Notes: a model not told the origin generated them from the sequence alone. DNA of 64,000 nucleotides from Nesterenkonia natronophila (GCF_003595215.1 NZ_QYZP01000001.1:868001-932000), one strand, 5' to 3'. Numbered from the stretch's first letter, positions 52,296-62,394 are shown. Numbers and translations are program-made.

Positions 52296-52661
52296 ATGAC
52301 TGCCACCGCGAACTCTGACGCACTCCGCTTCCAGCGGGGCTCTCAGATGCCTGCACTGACGCGCCGCGGCCGTGTGTTGCTGCTGGGCGTGCCGACCCTG
52401 CTGCTGACGGCAGCGCTGCTCGTCGCAGCAGTGTTCGCCGGCGCTGCGCTGTTCAACCAAGCCCAGGCCAGCACCTCGTCCGAGCCAGGGCTGGAGGCCG
52501 AGGTCGTCACTGTGACCGAAGGTGACACGCTGTGGTCCATCGCATCGGCCACAGACAGCGGCACCGAGGTACAGGTGCTGATCACCCAAATTGCTGAGCT
52601 CAATGATCTTGACACCGCCCAGCTTGCCCCCGGCCAGGAGCTCTACGTCCCTGTCGACTGA
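52296..52661 (+). CDS. LysM domain protein, probable SOS cell division inhibitor
   Basis: A 121-residue protein with one transmembrane helix (about residues 26-52, [20 protein letters not shown]) and a C-terminal LysM domain ([20 protein letters not shown] then [18 protein letters not shown]) that binds peptidoglycan. It is divergent from lexA with a LexA operator over its promoter, the arrangement of the SOS-induced division suppressors YneA of Bacillus and Rv2719c-type proteins of mycobacteria. By analogy it would delay septation after DNA damage; that role is inferred. AAGGAGG lies at a proper distance before the ATG. Confidence 0.88.
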   Translation: MTATANSDALRFQRGSQMPALTRRGRVLLLGVPTLLLTAALLVAAVFAGAALFNQAQASTSSEPGLEAEVVTVTEGDTLWSIASATDSGTEVQVLITQIAELNDLDTAQLAPGQELYVPVD

Positions 52662-52681
52662 GCAGCCGGTATGTTGGCGAC

Positions 52682-52687
52682 TACCAT
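52682..52687 (+). promoter_or_regulatory. Possible -10 box for leaderless hisC mRNA
   Basis: TACCAT ends 6 bases before GTG 52694. An alternative TATGTT lies at 52670-52675. Confidence 0.35.
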
Positions 52688-52693
52688 GGTCTG

Positions 52694-53800
52694 GTGACTG
52701 AATCGCAAAGTGCTGACCTCCCGCTTCGGGATGAGCTCAAAGGCCAGGAGCCCTACGGCGCACCGCAATTGACGGTAAGGGCCATGCTCAACGTCAATGA
52801 GACCACTTATGACGTCCCCTCGGAGGTCGTTGACGCGATCACCCAAGAGGTGCGCTCAGCAGCCCAGACGCTCAATCGCTACCCCGATCGCGAATTCACC
52901 ACCCTTCGTCGCAAACTGGCCGCTTATCTCACCGGCGAATCAGGGGCTGATATCGAGGCCCCGCAGATATGGGCAGGCAACGGCTCCAATGAGGTAATGC
53001 AGCACATTTTGCAGGCCTTCGCCGGCCCGGGACGCTCCGTGATGTCTTTTCCCCCCACCTACTCCATGTATCCCCTCTACGCACAAGGGGTCTACAGCCG
53101 CTACATCGCAGGAACCCGAAGCGCGAACTTCACCCAGGATCCCCACGACGTCGCCACGCAGATCAGAGAACGCCGGCCGCACGTAGTGATTCTCTGCTCG
53201 CCCAACAACCCCACCGGCACTGCGCTGAGTCTCGAGGTCGTGGAAGCGGCATACGAAGCAGCGTTGGAGTCTGCGACCATGGTGGTGGTCGATGAAGCCT
53301 ACGGCGAGTTCAGACAACCCGGAACACCCTCAGCGCTGACGATGCTTGCTGACCGACCCAGGCTCATCGTCACCCGGACCATGTCAAAAGCATTCGCATT
53401 GGCTGGTGGACGACTCGGTTACCTCGCCGCTGCGCCCGCAGTGACGGACGCTCTCCGCCTGGTCCGACTGCCCTATCACCTCTCCGCTATCACTCAGGCT
53501 GCCGCGAACGCAGCACTGGACAACGCGCAGACTCTGATGGCGAACGTTCAGCGGATCAAGCAGCAGCGAGACCGGCTCGTCACCGAGCTCACCGCGATGG
53601 GGCTGCACCCGTACCCATCCGATGCGAACTTCGTGCTCTTCGGCGGGCTGCAGGATGCCCACGCAGCCTGGCAGCACCTGTTGGATGACGGCATTCTCAT
53701 TCGGGAGGTGGCGATCGAAGGGCATCTGCGGGTCACCGCAGGAACTGAGACCGAAACCACAGACTTCCTGGACTCCTTGCGAAGCCACCTCAACGGTTAG
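52694..53800 (+). CDS. hisC: Histidinol-phosphate aminotransferase
   Basis: A 368-residue PLP-dependent aminotransferase, fold type I. NGSNEVMQHILQAFAGPGRS, ILCSPNNPTGTALSLEV, VVVDEAYGEFRQPGTPSALT and the PLP-lysine motif MSKAFALAGGRLGYLAAAPA are all present. It converts imidazole acetol phosphate to histidinol phosphate. The GTG start has no clear ribosome site. hisB follows 12 bases later, then hisH and priA, so the four form a histidine operon fragment; hisD, hisF and hisI are not in the window. Confidence 0.95.
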   Translation: MTESQSADLPLRDELKGQEPYGAPQLTVRAMLNVNETTYDVPSEVVDAITQEVRSAAQTLNRYPDREFTTLRRKLAAYLTGESGADIEAPQIWAGNGSNEVMQHILQAFAGPGRSVMSFPPTYSMYPLYAQGVYSRYIAGTRSANFTQDPHDVATQIRERRPHVVILCSPNNPTGTALSLEVVEAAYEAALESATMVVVDEAYGEFRQPGTPSALTMLADRPRLIVTRTMSKAFALAGGRLGYLAAAPAVTDALRLVRLPYHLSAITQAAANAALDNAQTLMANVQRIKQQRDRLVTELTAMGLHPYPSDANFVLFGGLQDAHAAWQHLLDDGILIREVAIEGHLRVTAGTETETTDFLDSLRSHLNG

Positions 53801-53812
53801 GATTGACTCCTT

Positions 53813-54445
53813 ATGTCAGCAGAACTGATCGCAGGCCGCGGAACCCCCTCACGGGCAGCAGAGATGCAGCGCACCACCAGCGAATCCCAGGTCAAAGTAC
53901 GTTTGGACCTCGACGGCACCGGCGTCTCAAATATTTCCACCACCGTGCCCTTCTTCGACCACATGCTCACCGCGCTGGCCAAGCACTCACTGATCGATCT
54001 CTCGGTCGAGGCCCAGGGGGACACCCACATTGACGTTCACCACACGGTGGAGGACACTGCGATAGTTCTCGGTGAGGTGCTCCGAACGGCGCTGGGAGAT
54101 AAGCGCGGCATCCGCCGGTTCGGCTATGCCTCCATCCCGTTGGACGAAGCCCTGGCCGAGGCTACCGTTGATGTTTCCGGCAGACCCTACTTGGTCCACA
54201 CTGGGGAGCCCGAAGGTCAGCAGTACCACCTCATCGGCGGGCACTTCACGGGTTCGATGACCCGCCACGTGTTTGAGTCCATCACCTATCACTCCGGCAT
54301 CTGCCTGCACATGCGTGTGCTCTCCGGACGAGACCCGCACCACATTGTAGAAGCCCAGTTCAAGGCCTTCGCACGTGCGCTCCGGGCTGCGGTCGAGTCT
54401 GATCCGCGCACCGACGAGATCCCCTCCACGAAGGGGGCCCTGTGA
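53813..54445 (+). CDS. hisB: Imidazoleglycerol-phosphate dehydratase
   Basis: A 210-residue single-function His[40 protein letters not shown] [20 protein letters not shown], and [19 protein letters not shown] hold the metal-binding histidines and acidic residues. It dehydrates imidazole glycerol phosphate to imidazole acetol phosphate. Its stop overlaps the hisH start by 4 bases, indicating translational coupling. The phosphatase domain of the E. coli bifunctional protein is absent. Confidence 0.95.
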   Translation: MSAELIAGRGTPSRAAEMQRTTSESQVKVRLDLDGTGVSNISTTVPFFDHMLTALAKHSLIDLSVEAQGDTHIDVHHTVEDTAIVLGEVLRTALGDKRGIRRFGYASIPLDEALAEATVDVSGRPYLVHTGEPEGQQYHLIGGHFTGSMTRHVFESITYHSGICLHMRVLSGRDPHHIVEAQFKAFARALRAAVESDPRTDEIPSTKGAL

Positions 54446-55083
54446 CCACAAAGCCCTCCGTCGCAGTCTTGGACTACGGTTCAGGCAACGTTCACTCCGC
54501 GGTGCGCGCGCTGGAGCGCTCGGGGGCAGATGTGGAGCTGACCCAAGATGTAGATGCCGTTCTCAACGCTGATGGATTGGTCGTCCCCGGGGTGGGAGCG
54601 TTCGCCGCGGTCATGGACGCGCTCAACGCCATCGAAGCCCCGCGGTGGATCGGACGCCGAATCGCCGGATCCCGACCAGTTTTGGGCATCTGCGTGGGGC
54701 ATCAGGTGCTCTTCGAACGCGGGGTGGAGCACGGGATCGCTGCGGACGGCATGGCGGAGTGGCCGGGGGAGGTCACAGCCCTGCCCCGTGACGTGGTAGT
54801 CCCGCATATGGGGTGGAACACCGTCCGTCCTCCCGAAGACAGCACACTCTTCCGCGGAATTGAGAATGAACGTTTCTACTTCGTCCATTCCTACGCGGTG
54901 CAGTCCTGGGACTTCGACCAGAGCATCGGGGCCATCCCGCCGCCGAAAGTCACCTGGTCGCATCACGGTGCCGACTTCATTGCAGCGGTGGAGAACGGTC
55001 CGCTGAGCGCCACACAGTTCCACCCGGAGAAGTCCGGCGACGCCGGCATGCAGCTGCTGCGCAACTGGATCACCTCACTCTGA
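54442..55083 (+). CDS. hisH: Imidazole glycerol phosphate synthase glutaminase subunit
   Basis: A 213-residue class I glutamine amidotransferase. [20 protein letters not shown] starts it. The nucleophile cysteine is in [19 protein letters not shown], and the His-Glu pair in [20 protein letters not shown]. It supplies ammonia to HisF, which is not encoded in this window. GTG start with 4-base overlap with hisB. The priA gene follows 20 bases later. Confidence 0.94.
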   Translation: MTTKPSVAVLDYGSGNVHSAVRALERSGADVELTQDVDAVLNADGLVVPGVGAFAAVMDALNAIEAPRWIGRRIAGSRPVLGICVGHQVLFERGVEHGIAADGMAEWPGEVTALPRDVVVPHMGWNTVRPPEDSTLFRGIENERFYFVHSYAVQSWDFDQSIGAIPPPKVTWSHHGADFIAAVENGPLSATQFHPEKSGDAGMQLLRNWITSL

Positions 55084-55103
55084 CCCCTCAGGAGAAGCCC
55101 CCT

Positions 55104-55859
55104 ATGACAGACACCACTGTGCCCACACCCGCCGCGCTTGAGCTGCTGCCTGCCGTGGACGTCGCCGACGGCCAAGCAGTCCGCCTGGTCCAAGGTGAGG
55201 CCGGCTCGGAGACCGGGTACGGAGACCCCCTCGACGCCGCGCAGTCCTGGCAGGACCAGGGTGCAGAGTGGATCCATCTGGTGGATCTTGATGCGGCATT
55301 CGGGCGCGGACACAATCGCCACATCCTGCAGCGGGTGGTGCAGCAGATGGCTATCAAAGTCGAGCTCTCCGGCGGCATCCGCGATGATGAGTCGCTGGAC
55401 CGCGCCCTGCAGATGGGCGCTACTCGGGTGAACCTTGGGACGGCTGCTCTGGAGGACCCGGAATGGACGGCCCGGGCCATCCAACGTCATGGTGACGCGA
55501 TCGCCGTGGGCTTGGACGTGCGCGGAGAAACCCTGGCGGCCCGCGGTTGGACCAAAGAGGGCGGGAACCTTTGGGACGTGCTGGCCAGATTGGAGGACGC
55601 CGGCTGCCCGCGCTACGTAGTCACCGATGTCACCAAGGACGGGACCTTGCGCGGGCCCAACACCGAGCTTCTGGCGCAGGTCGCGGCGAAGACCAACCGG
55701 CCGGTGGTGGCCTCCGGAGGCATCTCCAGCCTCGAAGACATCGCAGCCCTGGCCGGTATGGTCTCCTCCGGAGTTGAGGGCGCGATCATGGGCAAGGCGC
55801 TCTACGCCGGAAAATTCACCCTCCCGGAGGCGCTGCGGGTGGCAGCCGACTCCAGCTAG
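55104..55859 (+). CDS. priA: Bifunctional isomerase PriA (HisA/TrpF)
   Basis: A 251-residue TIM-barrel protein: [80 protein letters not shown] [19 protein letters not shown] and [20 protein letters not shown]. The two phosphate-binding glycine-rich loops are clear. In actinobacteria lacking trpF this enzyme acts in both histidine and tryptophan synthesis; the name follows that known pattern and not a residue test. AGGAG precedes the ATG. Confidence 0.92.
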   Translation: MTDTTVPTPAALELLPAVDVADGQAVRLVQGEAGSETGYGDPLDAAQSWQDQGAEWIHLVDLDAAFGRGHNRHILQRVVQQMAIKVELSGGIRDDESLDRALQMGATRVNLGTAALEDPEWTARAIQRHGDAIAVGLDVRGETLAARGWTKEGGNLWDVLARLEDAGCPRYVVTDVTKDGTLRGPNTELLAQVAAKTNRPVVASGGISSLEDIAALAGMVSSGVEGAIMGKALYAGKFTLPEALRVAADSS

Positions 55860-55869
55860 TGCGGATCCT

Positions 55870-56745
55870 GTGACCCACGGTCAAAAACACCTCCCAGCAC
55901 ACATCGCCGCGCTGCTTGACCGCCAGCAGCGCAGCGCCGAGGGCCAGGCGGCTGACTCTGCCGGCATCCCCTGGGCTGGGCGCGACCTCACCGGAGCCGG
56001 AAACCCGCTGCACACCTTCGACGGCGACGATGGCCTGATCACACCGGTGCTCAGTGCAGCACGACGCCGACTGCTCGCCGGGGAGAGCGATGAACCCGGG
56101 TTCGTCAACGCGTTGGTCGGACAGCGCCTGTTCGCCCCGGTGATCGCCACCGGACACGGCGATGCCCAGCACGGGGACAAGGAGGCAGACATCTCGCTGG
56201 TCACCCTCGCCGCCGCAGACGGGCGTTCCGCGATGCCCGTCTTCACCTCAGTCGAAGCGCTTACAGCGTGGCATCCGGAGGCAAGACCGGTGGCGGCGGA
56301 GGCCGAGCGGGTGATGCTCGCCGCATTAGCGGAGGGAGCTCAGCTGGTGGTCCTGGACCCCGGTAGTTCTGAAGATGCTGGGGCGACGTTTGTGGTGCGC
56401 CGACCGGCGGTGGAAGCTCTGGCACGGGGCGATTCGTGGATCCCAAGCTATCAGGATCAGGAGCTGGCCCAGGCCCTGGCTGACGTCCCAGAGACCTGCC
56501 CGGGAGTCGTTGGGCTGCGCCTCAGTCCCGGCCGGGGCATTTTGAGCTCGGCTGCGGACGGCAGCACCGTTCTGGGCGGAGGTGTCGGTCCGGAGTTGAG
56601 CCTCGGCGTCGTCGTCGAACATGGGACCGATGAGGTGGGTGTCCGCCTGGCTCTGGCGGCGGTCCAGACTGCGGTGGAAGACATTGACCTGCTGCGCGAA
56701 CGTGCGGACTCCGTTCAGATCATCAGAGTGACCGACAGGGCCTAG
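55870..56745 (+). CDS. SseB-like family protein
   Basis: A 291-residue protein. The N-terminal two thirds hold SseB-type blocks (LFAPVIATGHGDAQ, MPVFTSVEALTAWHPEARPV, LVVLDPGSSEDAGATFVVRR), and the C-terminal part GVVVEHGTDEVGVRLALAAV resembles the SseB C-terminal domain. SseB-like genes follow priA in many Micrococcales; their function is unknown. GTG 55870 is the first start in frame after the priA stop, 10 bases downstream. It converges with a MarR gene with 18 bases between the stops. Confidence 0.82.
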   Translation: MTHGQKHLPAHIAALLDRQQRSAEGQAADSAGIPWAGRDLTGAGNPLHTFDGDDGLITPVLSAARRRLLAGESDEPGFVNALVGQRLFAPVIATGHGDAQHGDKEADISLVTLAAADGRSAMPVFTSVEALTAWHPEARPVAAEAERVMLAALAEGAQLVVLDPGSSEDAGATFVVRRPAVEALARGDSWIPSYQDQELAQALADVPETCPGVVGLRLSPGRGILSSAADGSTVLGGGVGPELSLGVVVEHGTDEVGVRLALAAVQTAVEDIDLLRERADSVQIIRVTDRA

Positions 56746-56763
56746 GCTGCTGGCCGGCTGCAG

Positions 56764-57264
56764 TTAGCAGGGCTCGTCGGCCTGTTCTGCGGTGCGGTAG
56801 ATCTGATCGCAGATGATCTGCAGCTGCTGCGCCTGGTCGTCGTCCACAGCCGGATGAAAGAGCTGCTTGATGTGTTGGGCGTGGACGCGGGACGCCTCGG
56901 AGAAGACCTTTTCCCCCGACGGAGTGAGCCGGGCTGTCATACCGCGTTTGTCGTTCTCGTCAGCACAACGCTCTATGAGCCCCCGGTTGGCCAGCGACTT
57001 CACCTGATAAGAGAGACGCGAGGGGGAAAAGACCATCTGGGAGGCCAGTTGCCCCATGCGCAGCTGGTGGCTGTCCGCCTCTGCGAGCAGAAGCAGAATG
57101 TTGTACTCCGCGAGCTTCAGTCCAGTCACCGCGTGGAGGCGCTTCTCCATTCGGTCGCTGATGAGCGCCGAGGTCTCGAAGAACGCACGCCACGCCCTCG
57201 CCTTAGGCGAGAAACCGGTCAGGTCGCGCTCGCGGGATGAGGTCGGCTCGGGAGTCACCCCCAC
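56764..57264 (-). CDS. MarR family transcriptional regulator
   Basis: A 166-residue winged-helix protein: LKLAEYNILLLLAEADSHQL, RMGQLASQMVFSPSRLSYQV, KSLANRGLIERCADENDKRG and LTPSGEKVFSEASRVHAQHI. It starts with GTG at 57264, 29 bases after the stop of the CoA-transferase B gene on the same strand. It may regulate the ketone-body genes upstream. No operator was identified. The last residues contain a cysteine next to the stop (ADEPC), of no known significance. Confidence 0.85.
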   Translation of the reverse strand: MGVTPEPTSSRERDLTGFSPKARAWRAFFETSALISDRMEKRLHAVTGLKLAEYNILLLLAEADSHQLRMGQLASQMVFSPSRLSYQVKSLANRGLIERCADENDKRGMTARLTPSGEKVFSEASRVHAQHIKQLFHPAVDDDQAQQLQIICDQIYRTAEQADEPC

Positions 57265-57293
57265 ATACTACCGATGCTCATCCCGCAGGACCC

Positions 57294-57953
57294 TCAGTGC
57301 AGCGGAGCAGCCGTGGCCTCGCGGATCTGCTCTTCGCTGACCCCGGGGGCGGTCTCGACCAGAGTGAAGTGCGGGTTCGCCGGGTCCGTGCCGACGTCTA
57401 TGACCCCCAGATCCGTGATGATTGTGTTCACCACGCCCCGGCCGGTCAGCGGAAGCGTGCACTGGGGCAGCAACTTGGAGCTACCGTCCTTAGTGCGGTG
57501 GTCCATCAGTACGATCACCCGGCGTGCGCCGTGGACCAAGTCCATGGCGCCGCCCATCCCTTTGACCATCTTGCCCGGCACCATCCAGTTGGCCAGATCA
57601 CCGTTCGCTGCGACCTGCATTCCGCCGAGAACTGCGACATCAAGCTTGGCGCCGCGGATCATGCCGAAACTGGTGGCGGAGTCGAAGAAGGCCGCACCGG
57701 GATTAACCGTGACAGTCTCTTTGCCGGCATTGATCAGGTCCGGGTCCAGATCCTTCTCCTCCGGGTAGGGGCCCACGCCGAGTATGCCGTTCTCCGAGTG
57801 CAGGATAACGTCGCGCCCGGGCTCAATGTGGTTCGGGATCAGTGTCGGCATTCCGATGCCGAGATTGACGTAGTCGCCGTCACTGAGCTCCTCCGCGGCC
57901 CGTGCGGCCATCTGCTCGCGGGTCCACCCCTTGGGCTGTGTCTGCTCCGTCAT
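57294..57953 (-). CDS. scoB: 3-oxoacid CoA-transferase subunit B
   Basis: A 219-residue subunit. The catalytic glutamate is in [58 protein letters not shown] and [18 protein letters not shown] match SCOT beta. With subunit A it transfers CoA from succinyl-CoA or another donor to a 3-oxoacid such as acetoacetate. ATG 57953 is used because it sits 1 base after the stop of subunit A. A longer frame continuing upstream lies inside subunit A and is spurious. Confidence 0.92.
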   Translation of the reverse strand: MTEQTQPKGWTREQMAARAAEELSDGDYVNLGIGMPTLIPNHIEPGRDVILHSENGILGVGPYPEEKDLDPDLINAGKETVTVNPGAAFFDSATSFGMIRGAKLDVAVLGGMQVAANGDLANWMVPGKMVKGMGGAMDLVHGARRVIVLMDHRTKDGSSKLLPQCTLPLTGRGVVNTIITDLGVIDVGTDPANPHFTLVETAPGVSEEQIREATAAPLH

Positions 57954-57954
57954 C

Positions 57955-58749
57955 TCAGCTCGCCTCCTCTTCCTTAGCGGGGGTGCGCACAGTGCGCTTC
58001 TCAATCGGCTTGTCGATCTCGGCACCGACTTCGAGAATCCGGTGCACATAGATGCCGGGCAGGTGAACAGCATCAGGGTCGATCTGCCCCGGTTCGACGA
58101 GTTCTTCGACCTGGGCGATGCAGATCCGACCTGCCATCGCTGCCGGCGGAGAGAACTGCCGGGCTGCTTGATTGAACACCAGGTTGCCGTGCCGGTCCCC
58201 CCGGGCGGCGTGAACCAGGGAAAAGTCGGCCATAATCGACTCCTCCAGCGCGTAGCCGACTGTCTGACCGTCCGGGCTGCGGAAGGGGCGCACCTCTTTG
58301 GGTCCGGACTCCTCCAGAATATTTCCCTGGGCGTCGTACTTGGTGGGAATGCCGCCGTCGGCCACCGGGGTGCCGACCCCGGCGCGGGTGTAGAACGCGG
58401 GGATGCCCGCTCCGCCTGCCCGAAGCTTCTCAGCCAGGGTCCCCTGGGGCACCAACTCAAGTTCCAGTTCACCCTCCAAGTACTGCCGGGCGAACTCCTT
58501 GTTCTCCCCGACGTAGGAAGAGATCATCTTCCGGATGCGACCGGACTCCAGGAGCTTCCCCAGGCCCCAGCCATCCACGCCTGCGTTGTTGGAGGCGATG
58601 GTCAAATCAGTTGCGCCCTGTTCCAGCAGCGCTTCGATGATTTGAATGGGGTTGCCGGAGAGGCCGAACCCGCCCACTGCAAGCGATGCGCCGTCGGGAA
58701 TGTCGGCCACCGCCTCTTCCGCGCTCGCCACTGACTTATCAACACTCAT
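57955..58749 (-). CDS. scoA: 3-oxoacid CoA-transferase subunit A
   Basis: A 264-residue subunit with [80 protein letters not shown] and [13 protein letters not shown], typical of SCOT alpha. A GGGAGGAA ribosome site precedes the ATG. The C-terminal acidic tail TPAKEEEAS is longer than usual. It lies 67 bases downstream of the SDR gene, supporting a shared pathway for acetoacetate. Confidence 0.92.
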   Translation of the reverse strand: MSVDKSVASAEEAVADIPDGASLAVGGFGLSGNPIQIIEALLEQGATDLTIASNNAGVDGWGLGKLLESGRIRKMISSYVGENKEFARQYLEGELELELVPQGTLAEKLRAGGAGIPAFYTRAGVGTPVADGGIPTKYDAQGNILEESGPKEVRPFRSPDGQTVGYALEESIMADFSLVHAARGDRHGNLVFNQAARQFSPPAAMAGRICIAQVEELVEPGQIDPDAVHLPGIYVHRILEVGAEIDKPIEKRTVRTPAKEEEAS

Positions 58750-58816
58750 GACATTCCTCCCAGCTCTCGGGTCATTTTCCCAAATCCTCCGTGGTCAGCG
58801 GTACACGTCTGCAAGC

Positions 58817-59599
58817 TCACGCGGCGGTCCACCCACCGTCGATGGCGAATGAGGTGCCGGTTACCATCCCGGAGGCGTCAGATGCCATCCAGAGCGCCAA
58901 GCTGGCGACTTCCTCTGTCTCCACCAGACGTTTCACTGCCGATTCTGTCAGCATAATCTTCTCAACCACCTCGTCCTCACTGATCCCGTGGAACCGTGCC
59001 TGGTCGGCGATCTGCGTTTCAACCAGGGGGGTACGCACATAGGCGGGATTGATGCAGTTCGACGTCACGCCGTACTGGGCCCCCTCAAGCGCAGTGACCT
59101 TCGACAGTCCCTCCAAAGCGTGCTTCGCGGAGACGTAGGCCGACTTATAGGGACTGGCGCGCAGCCCATGCGCTGAGGAGAGGTTGATCACCCGGCCGAA
59201 TCCCCGCTCATACATGCCTGGCAGCGCCGCACGAATCAGTAGGAAGGGCGACTCCACCATGAGCCGATGCATCAACCGCCACCTCTGCGGATCAAACTCT
59301 TGAACTGGGGAGACATGTTGGATTCCTGCGTTGTTGACCAATATGTCGGCATCCAGCGAAAGTTCCTCCAGCGCAGCCGTGTCTGCGAGATCGGCGACCC
59401 ACACATCGCCGCCGATCTCTTGGGCCAGCTCCTGGGCGGCATCGCCGTTGAGGTCGCAGACAGTGACATGCGCACCGGCCGCAGTGAAGGTCCGGGCGCA
59501 AGCGGCACCGATGCCGGATGCCCCACCGGTGATCAGCGCACGGCGTCCACTGAGGGCATCGGTCGGCACTGTTGAGCTGCGGGCGGTCTGTGGATTCAT
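58817..59599 (-). CDS. 3-hydroxybutyrate dehydrogenase-like short-chain dehydrogenase
   Basis: A 260-residue SDR. ALITGGASGIGAACARTFTA holds the coenzyme glycine motif, LVNNAGIQHVSPVQEFDPQR the structural motif, and the catalytic Ser and YxxxK are in INLSSAHGLRASPYKSAYVS then AKHALEGLSK. HVSPVQEF and CINPAYVRTPLVETQI are typical of 3-hydroxybutyrate dehydrogenases. The neighbouring CoA-transferase and transporters support this substrate, so the specific assignment combines motif and context. AGGAG precedes the ATG. Confidence 0.88.
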   Translation of the reverse strand: MNPQTARSSTVPTDALSGRRALITGGASGIGAACARTFTAAGAHVTVCDLNGDAAQELAQEIGGDVWVADLADTAALEELSLDADILVNNAGIQHVSPVQEFDPQRWRLMHRLMVESPFLLIRAALPGMYERGFGRVINLSSAHGLRASPYKSAYVSAKHALEGLSKVTALEGAQYGVTSNCINPAYVRTPLVETQIADQARFHGISEDEVVEKIMLTESAVKRLVETEEVASLALWMASDASGMVTGTSFAIDGGWTAA

Positions 59600-59649
59600 G
59601 GAGTACTCCTAGGTGGTTGCTGTCGGGTGCGGTGCGCTGGGTCGGCGGA

Positions 59650-61065
59650 TCAGAAGGAGCCGACCACAGAGACGAGCCCGGCGAGTCCGAGCACGACGAC
59701 CACCGGTATCGCCAGAGTCACCATACCGAGGTCCTTATAGGCCTGGCGGTGGGTGAGGCCACAGACAATCAGCAGGGTCACCACGGCGCCCGAGTGGGGC
59801 AGGGTGTCCAGACCACCGGCGGCCATGGCGGTGAGTCGGTGCATGGCTTCGAGGCTGGTGCCGTCGGCAGTGGCCATTGCGCGCAGATCCTCGCCCAGGG
59901 CGTTGAGGGCGATGGTCATACCTCCGGAGGAGGAGCCGGTCAGACCTGCGGTGATTGAGGTGGTCATGATGGAGGTCCACAGCGCGCCGGCTCCCATGTT
60001 GAACACGGAGTCGCGGACGACGGCGAATGCTGCCACAGAGGCCACCACGGCCCCGTAGCCGACCTCGGAGGCGGTGGAGAAGATGGGGAGCATGGAGCGC
60101 TTCACGCCATCAGTGAAGCCAACCTTCAGCGATCGCACGTCCCTGAAGTTCAGCGCGATCAGAACTAGGATTCCCGCCAGGATAGCGATCAGCACAGCCC
60201 AGAGGCCGCTGCGTTCCTCCATGGTGATCTCGCCGAACTGCTCGTCCGCCAGGTAGCTCCAATCCAGCGTGGGGAAGATCAGCAGCGTGCAGGTGAAGTT
60301 CACGGCAAAAACGGTGAGCAGCGGCAGGAAAGGGAAGACTCGGTTGGCGGGGATGAGGGTCTCGAGCTGTTGAGAGGAGCCGTCGTCGGCCGAACCGCCG
60401 ATAATTGGGGCGCTCTCAATGCTCTCGAAATGCTCGCCCTTACGGATCAGCGCAGCGCGTCGGTACTCCAACCAGAGGAGGCCCAGGCCAAGGATCAGTG
60501 CGCCGCCGAGAAGGCCAATTCCCGGAGCGGCGTACGCCCCAGTTTCGAAGAACTGACCGGGAATGATGTTCTGCACCTGCGGGGTACCCGGGAGGGCCGT
60601 CATGGTGAAGGTGAAGATGCCCAGGGCGATGGTGCCGGGGATCAGGCGGCGGGGGATGTCGGCGACACGGAACATCTCACGTGCCAGGGGGTACATCACG
60701 AAGGCGACGACGAAGAGGCTGATGCCTCCGTAGGTCATCAGGGCCGAGGTGAGAACGGTGGCGGCGATGGCGCTGCGGCTGCCGACCCAGCCGGTGACAG
60801 TGCGCGCGATGCTCTCCGCGTAGCCGCTGACGGTCATCAGCACACCGAAGACCGCACCGACCAGGAAGACGGGGAAGAAGCTCCCGACGAAGCCGGCCAT
60901 GGCTGGCATGAAGATTTCGGTGTACGACGCCAGCAGGGGTGCGCCAGAGAAGATCAGGCAGACTGCGGAGGCGACGGGTGCAGCGAGGATGACCGGTACG
61001 CCGCGATATGCGAGTGTGATCAGCAGTACGAGACTGATGATGATGCCGGCTATGCCAAAGATCAT
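59650..61065 (-). CDS. GntP family permease
   Basis: A 471-residue integral membrane protein with about twelve hydrophobic segments. ASAVCLIFSGAPLLASYTEI, FPVFLVGAVFGVLMTVSGYA, TYGGISLFVVAFVMYPLARE, VQNIIPGQFFETGAYAAPGI, TGSSSGGMTIALNALGEDLR and MAAGGLDTLPHSGAVVTLLI follow the GntP family (gluconate, hydroxybutyrate and related organic acids). ATG 61065 has AGGAGA upstream; a longer frame in the intergenic region is not supported. It lies between the regulator and the SDR gene, suggesting import of the substrate oxidised by it. Confidence 0.88.
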   Translation of the reverse strand: MIFGIAGIIISLVLLITLAYRGVPVILAAPVASAVCLIFSGAPLLASYTEIFMPAMAGFVGSFFPVFLVGAVFGVLMTVSGYAESIARTVTGWVGSRSAIAATVLTSALMTYGGISLFVVAFVMYPLAREMFRVADIPRRLIPGTIALGIFTFTMTALPGTPQVQNIIPGQFFETGAYAAPGIGLLGGALILGLGLLWLEYRRAALIRKGEHFESIESAPIIGGSADDGSSQQLETLIPANRVFPFLPLLTVFAVNFTCTLLIFPTLDWSYLADEQFGEITMEERSGLWAVLIAILAGILVLIALNFRDVRSLKVGFTDGVKRSMLPIFSTASEVGYGAVVASVAAFAVVRDSVFNMGAGALWTSIMTTSITAGLTGSSSGGMTIALNALGEDLRAMATADGTSLEAMHRLTAMAAGGLDTLPHSGAVVTLLIVCGLTHRQAYKDLGMVTLAIPVVVVLGLAGLVSVVGSF

Positions 61066-61192
61066 GAAAATCTCCTGGGAGGATTCGATGGTGCTGGCCG
61101 TGTGGATGAGCACTGGAATCCAGCATCCTCGCCAAAGTGTGACGTGGGCTACATCTGTTTGATCAACATCCCAACAGAAATTTTGTATCTGG

Positions 61193-62386
61193 CTACGAAG
61201 AAGGTCTCCGATTGATGTCCCGGTGTTTGCCGGCGGCCAGTACCCAGGAGAGTTCAATGAGGGTATCGAGGTCGCCAAGATCGGCACCAGTGAGCTCGCT
61301 GAAGCGCTGGAGGCGGTAACGCAGCGTGTTGACGTGGATGGGAATGCTCCGTGCGGCAAGGGGGATGCTCATCCGGTGCTTCAGGTATGCGTCGACCGCT
61401 TCCAGAATGTGCTGGCCGAACTCCCCGGAGTTCTCCAGGGGTGCCAGGTGCAGTCCGTAGAGCAAATCCGTGGTCTCAGGGCAGTTGTGCACACCCAACC
61501 GCCATGACAGCTGAGCAAGATCGACGACGCCGGTGCGCCCGATACTTTCTGCTGCTTCAAGTGTCATGGAGGCTGATTGGAACGAGCGCGACAGCTCCTC
61601 GAGCGGCGTCGCCTCCCCGAGGCCGATGGTCAGTCCGTGGGGTCCTGTTCCTGGTTCTGGCCGATCCACCATGATGCCGACCAGGCAACTGCCCTGAACC
61701 GCTACCAGCACTCTGATCTCGGCCCTCTGGGCCCAGGACTCGACCCGCTGCATGCGATCCACCTCATACCCTGGAGGGGCACTGAGCACCATGGCGCGAA
61801 GAGGTTCGGTGGTGGGCACGTCGTAGAGCGTGGCGCCGCGAATCCGTTCAGCTGGGGGCATCGCTGTGGTCACCACATTGCGGATCCATTCGGCTCGCAG
61901 GGCTGAGTCGGTGACCGCGCGGGAGACTTTCTTTTCCTGGTAGACGGCGACTGCTCGGGTGGAGAAAGCGTCCCCGAGCGCCCACAGCAGCGTGGAGGAG
62001 GTGAGAATCTGTTCGGTGGGGATGCCCCACTCAGGTGCCCGGGTGAGGATGTTGCGGAAAATCAACGACAGCGAGACACGGAATCCCGCCAACACGCTGC
62101 CGATCGGGACTCCTTGGGCGTAGCGCTCCACAGCCAGTGCATCGGCTTCTGCCACCTCGTCGGGAGCCGGTTCGTGACCGTCCTGAATGGTCCTGATAGT
62201 CAAAGCGATATTCCGCCGAACCGAGGCCTCCAGCGACGGCCTTGGGACGTTCTCGTACCCTGGAACTTTCTTGTGCAGGTCCGTCAAAGTCTGGTCCACC
62301 ATGGCCTGGTCGCTGCTCATCTGATCCAACAGCTGCTCCCACTGGGGGGATTGCTGCCGGCCGCTGTGGGCTGTGGGCGTGTACAT
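61193..62386 (-). CDS. PucR/CdaR-type helix-turn-helix regulator
   Basis: A 397-residue regulator. The C-terminal PucR helix-turn-helix is ILEAVDAYLKHRMSIPLAAR, then SIPIHVNTLRYRLQRFSELT and GADLGDLDTLIELSWVL. The central region resembles a GGDEF-like domain without catalytic residues (GLTIGLGEATPLEELSRSFQ). The N-terminal part has the RsbR-like helical start seen in this class. ATG 62386 lies 8 bases after the stop of the transporter gene. It is probably the activator of the ketone-body cassette; the ligand is unknown. Confidence 0.85.
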   Translation of the reverse strand: MYTPTAHSGRQQSPQWEQLLDQMSSDQAMVDQTLTDLHKKVPGYENVPRPSLEASVRRNIALTIRTIQDGHEPAPDEVAEADALAVERYAQGVPIGSVLAGFRVSLSLIFRNILTRAPEWGIPTEQILTSSTLLWALGDAFSTRAVAVYQEKKVSRAVTDSALRAEWIRNVVTTAMPPAERIRGATLYDVPTTEPLRAMVLSAPPGYEVDRMQRVESWAQRAEIRVLVAVQGSCLVGIMVDRPEPGTGPHGLTIGLGEATPLEELSRSFQSASMTLEAAESIGRTGVVDLAQLSWRLGVHNCPETTDLLYGLHLAPLENSGEFGQHILEAVDAYLKHRMSIPLAARSIPIHVNTLRYRLQRFSELTGADLGDLDTLIELSWVLAAGKHRDINRRPSS

Positions 62387-62394
62387 AGGCGGGC

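Noticed and set aside
60370..61215. 281-residue plus-strand open frame, and a similar one at 62938-63726
   Set aside because: Both are antisense to well supported membrane transporter genes and show charged, repetitive composition without domains.
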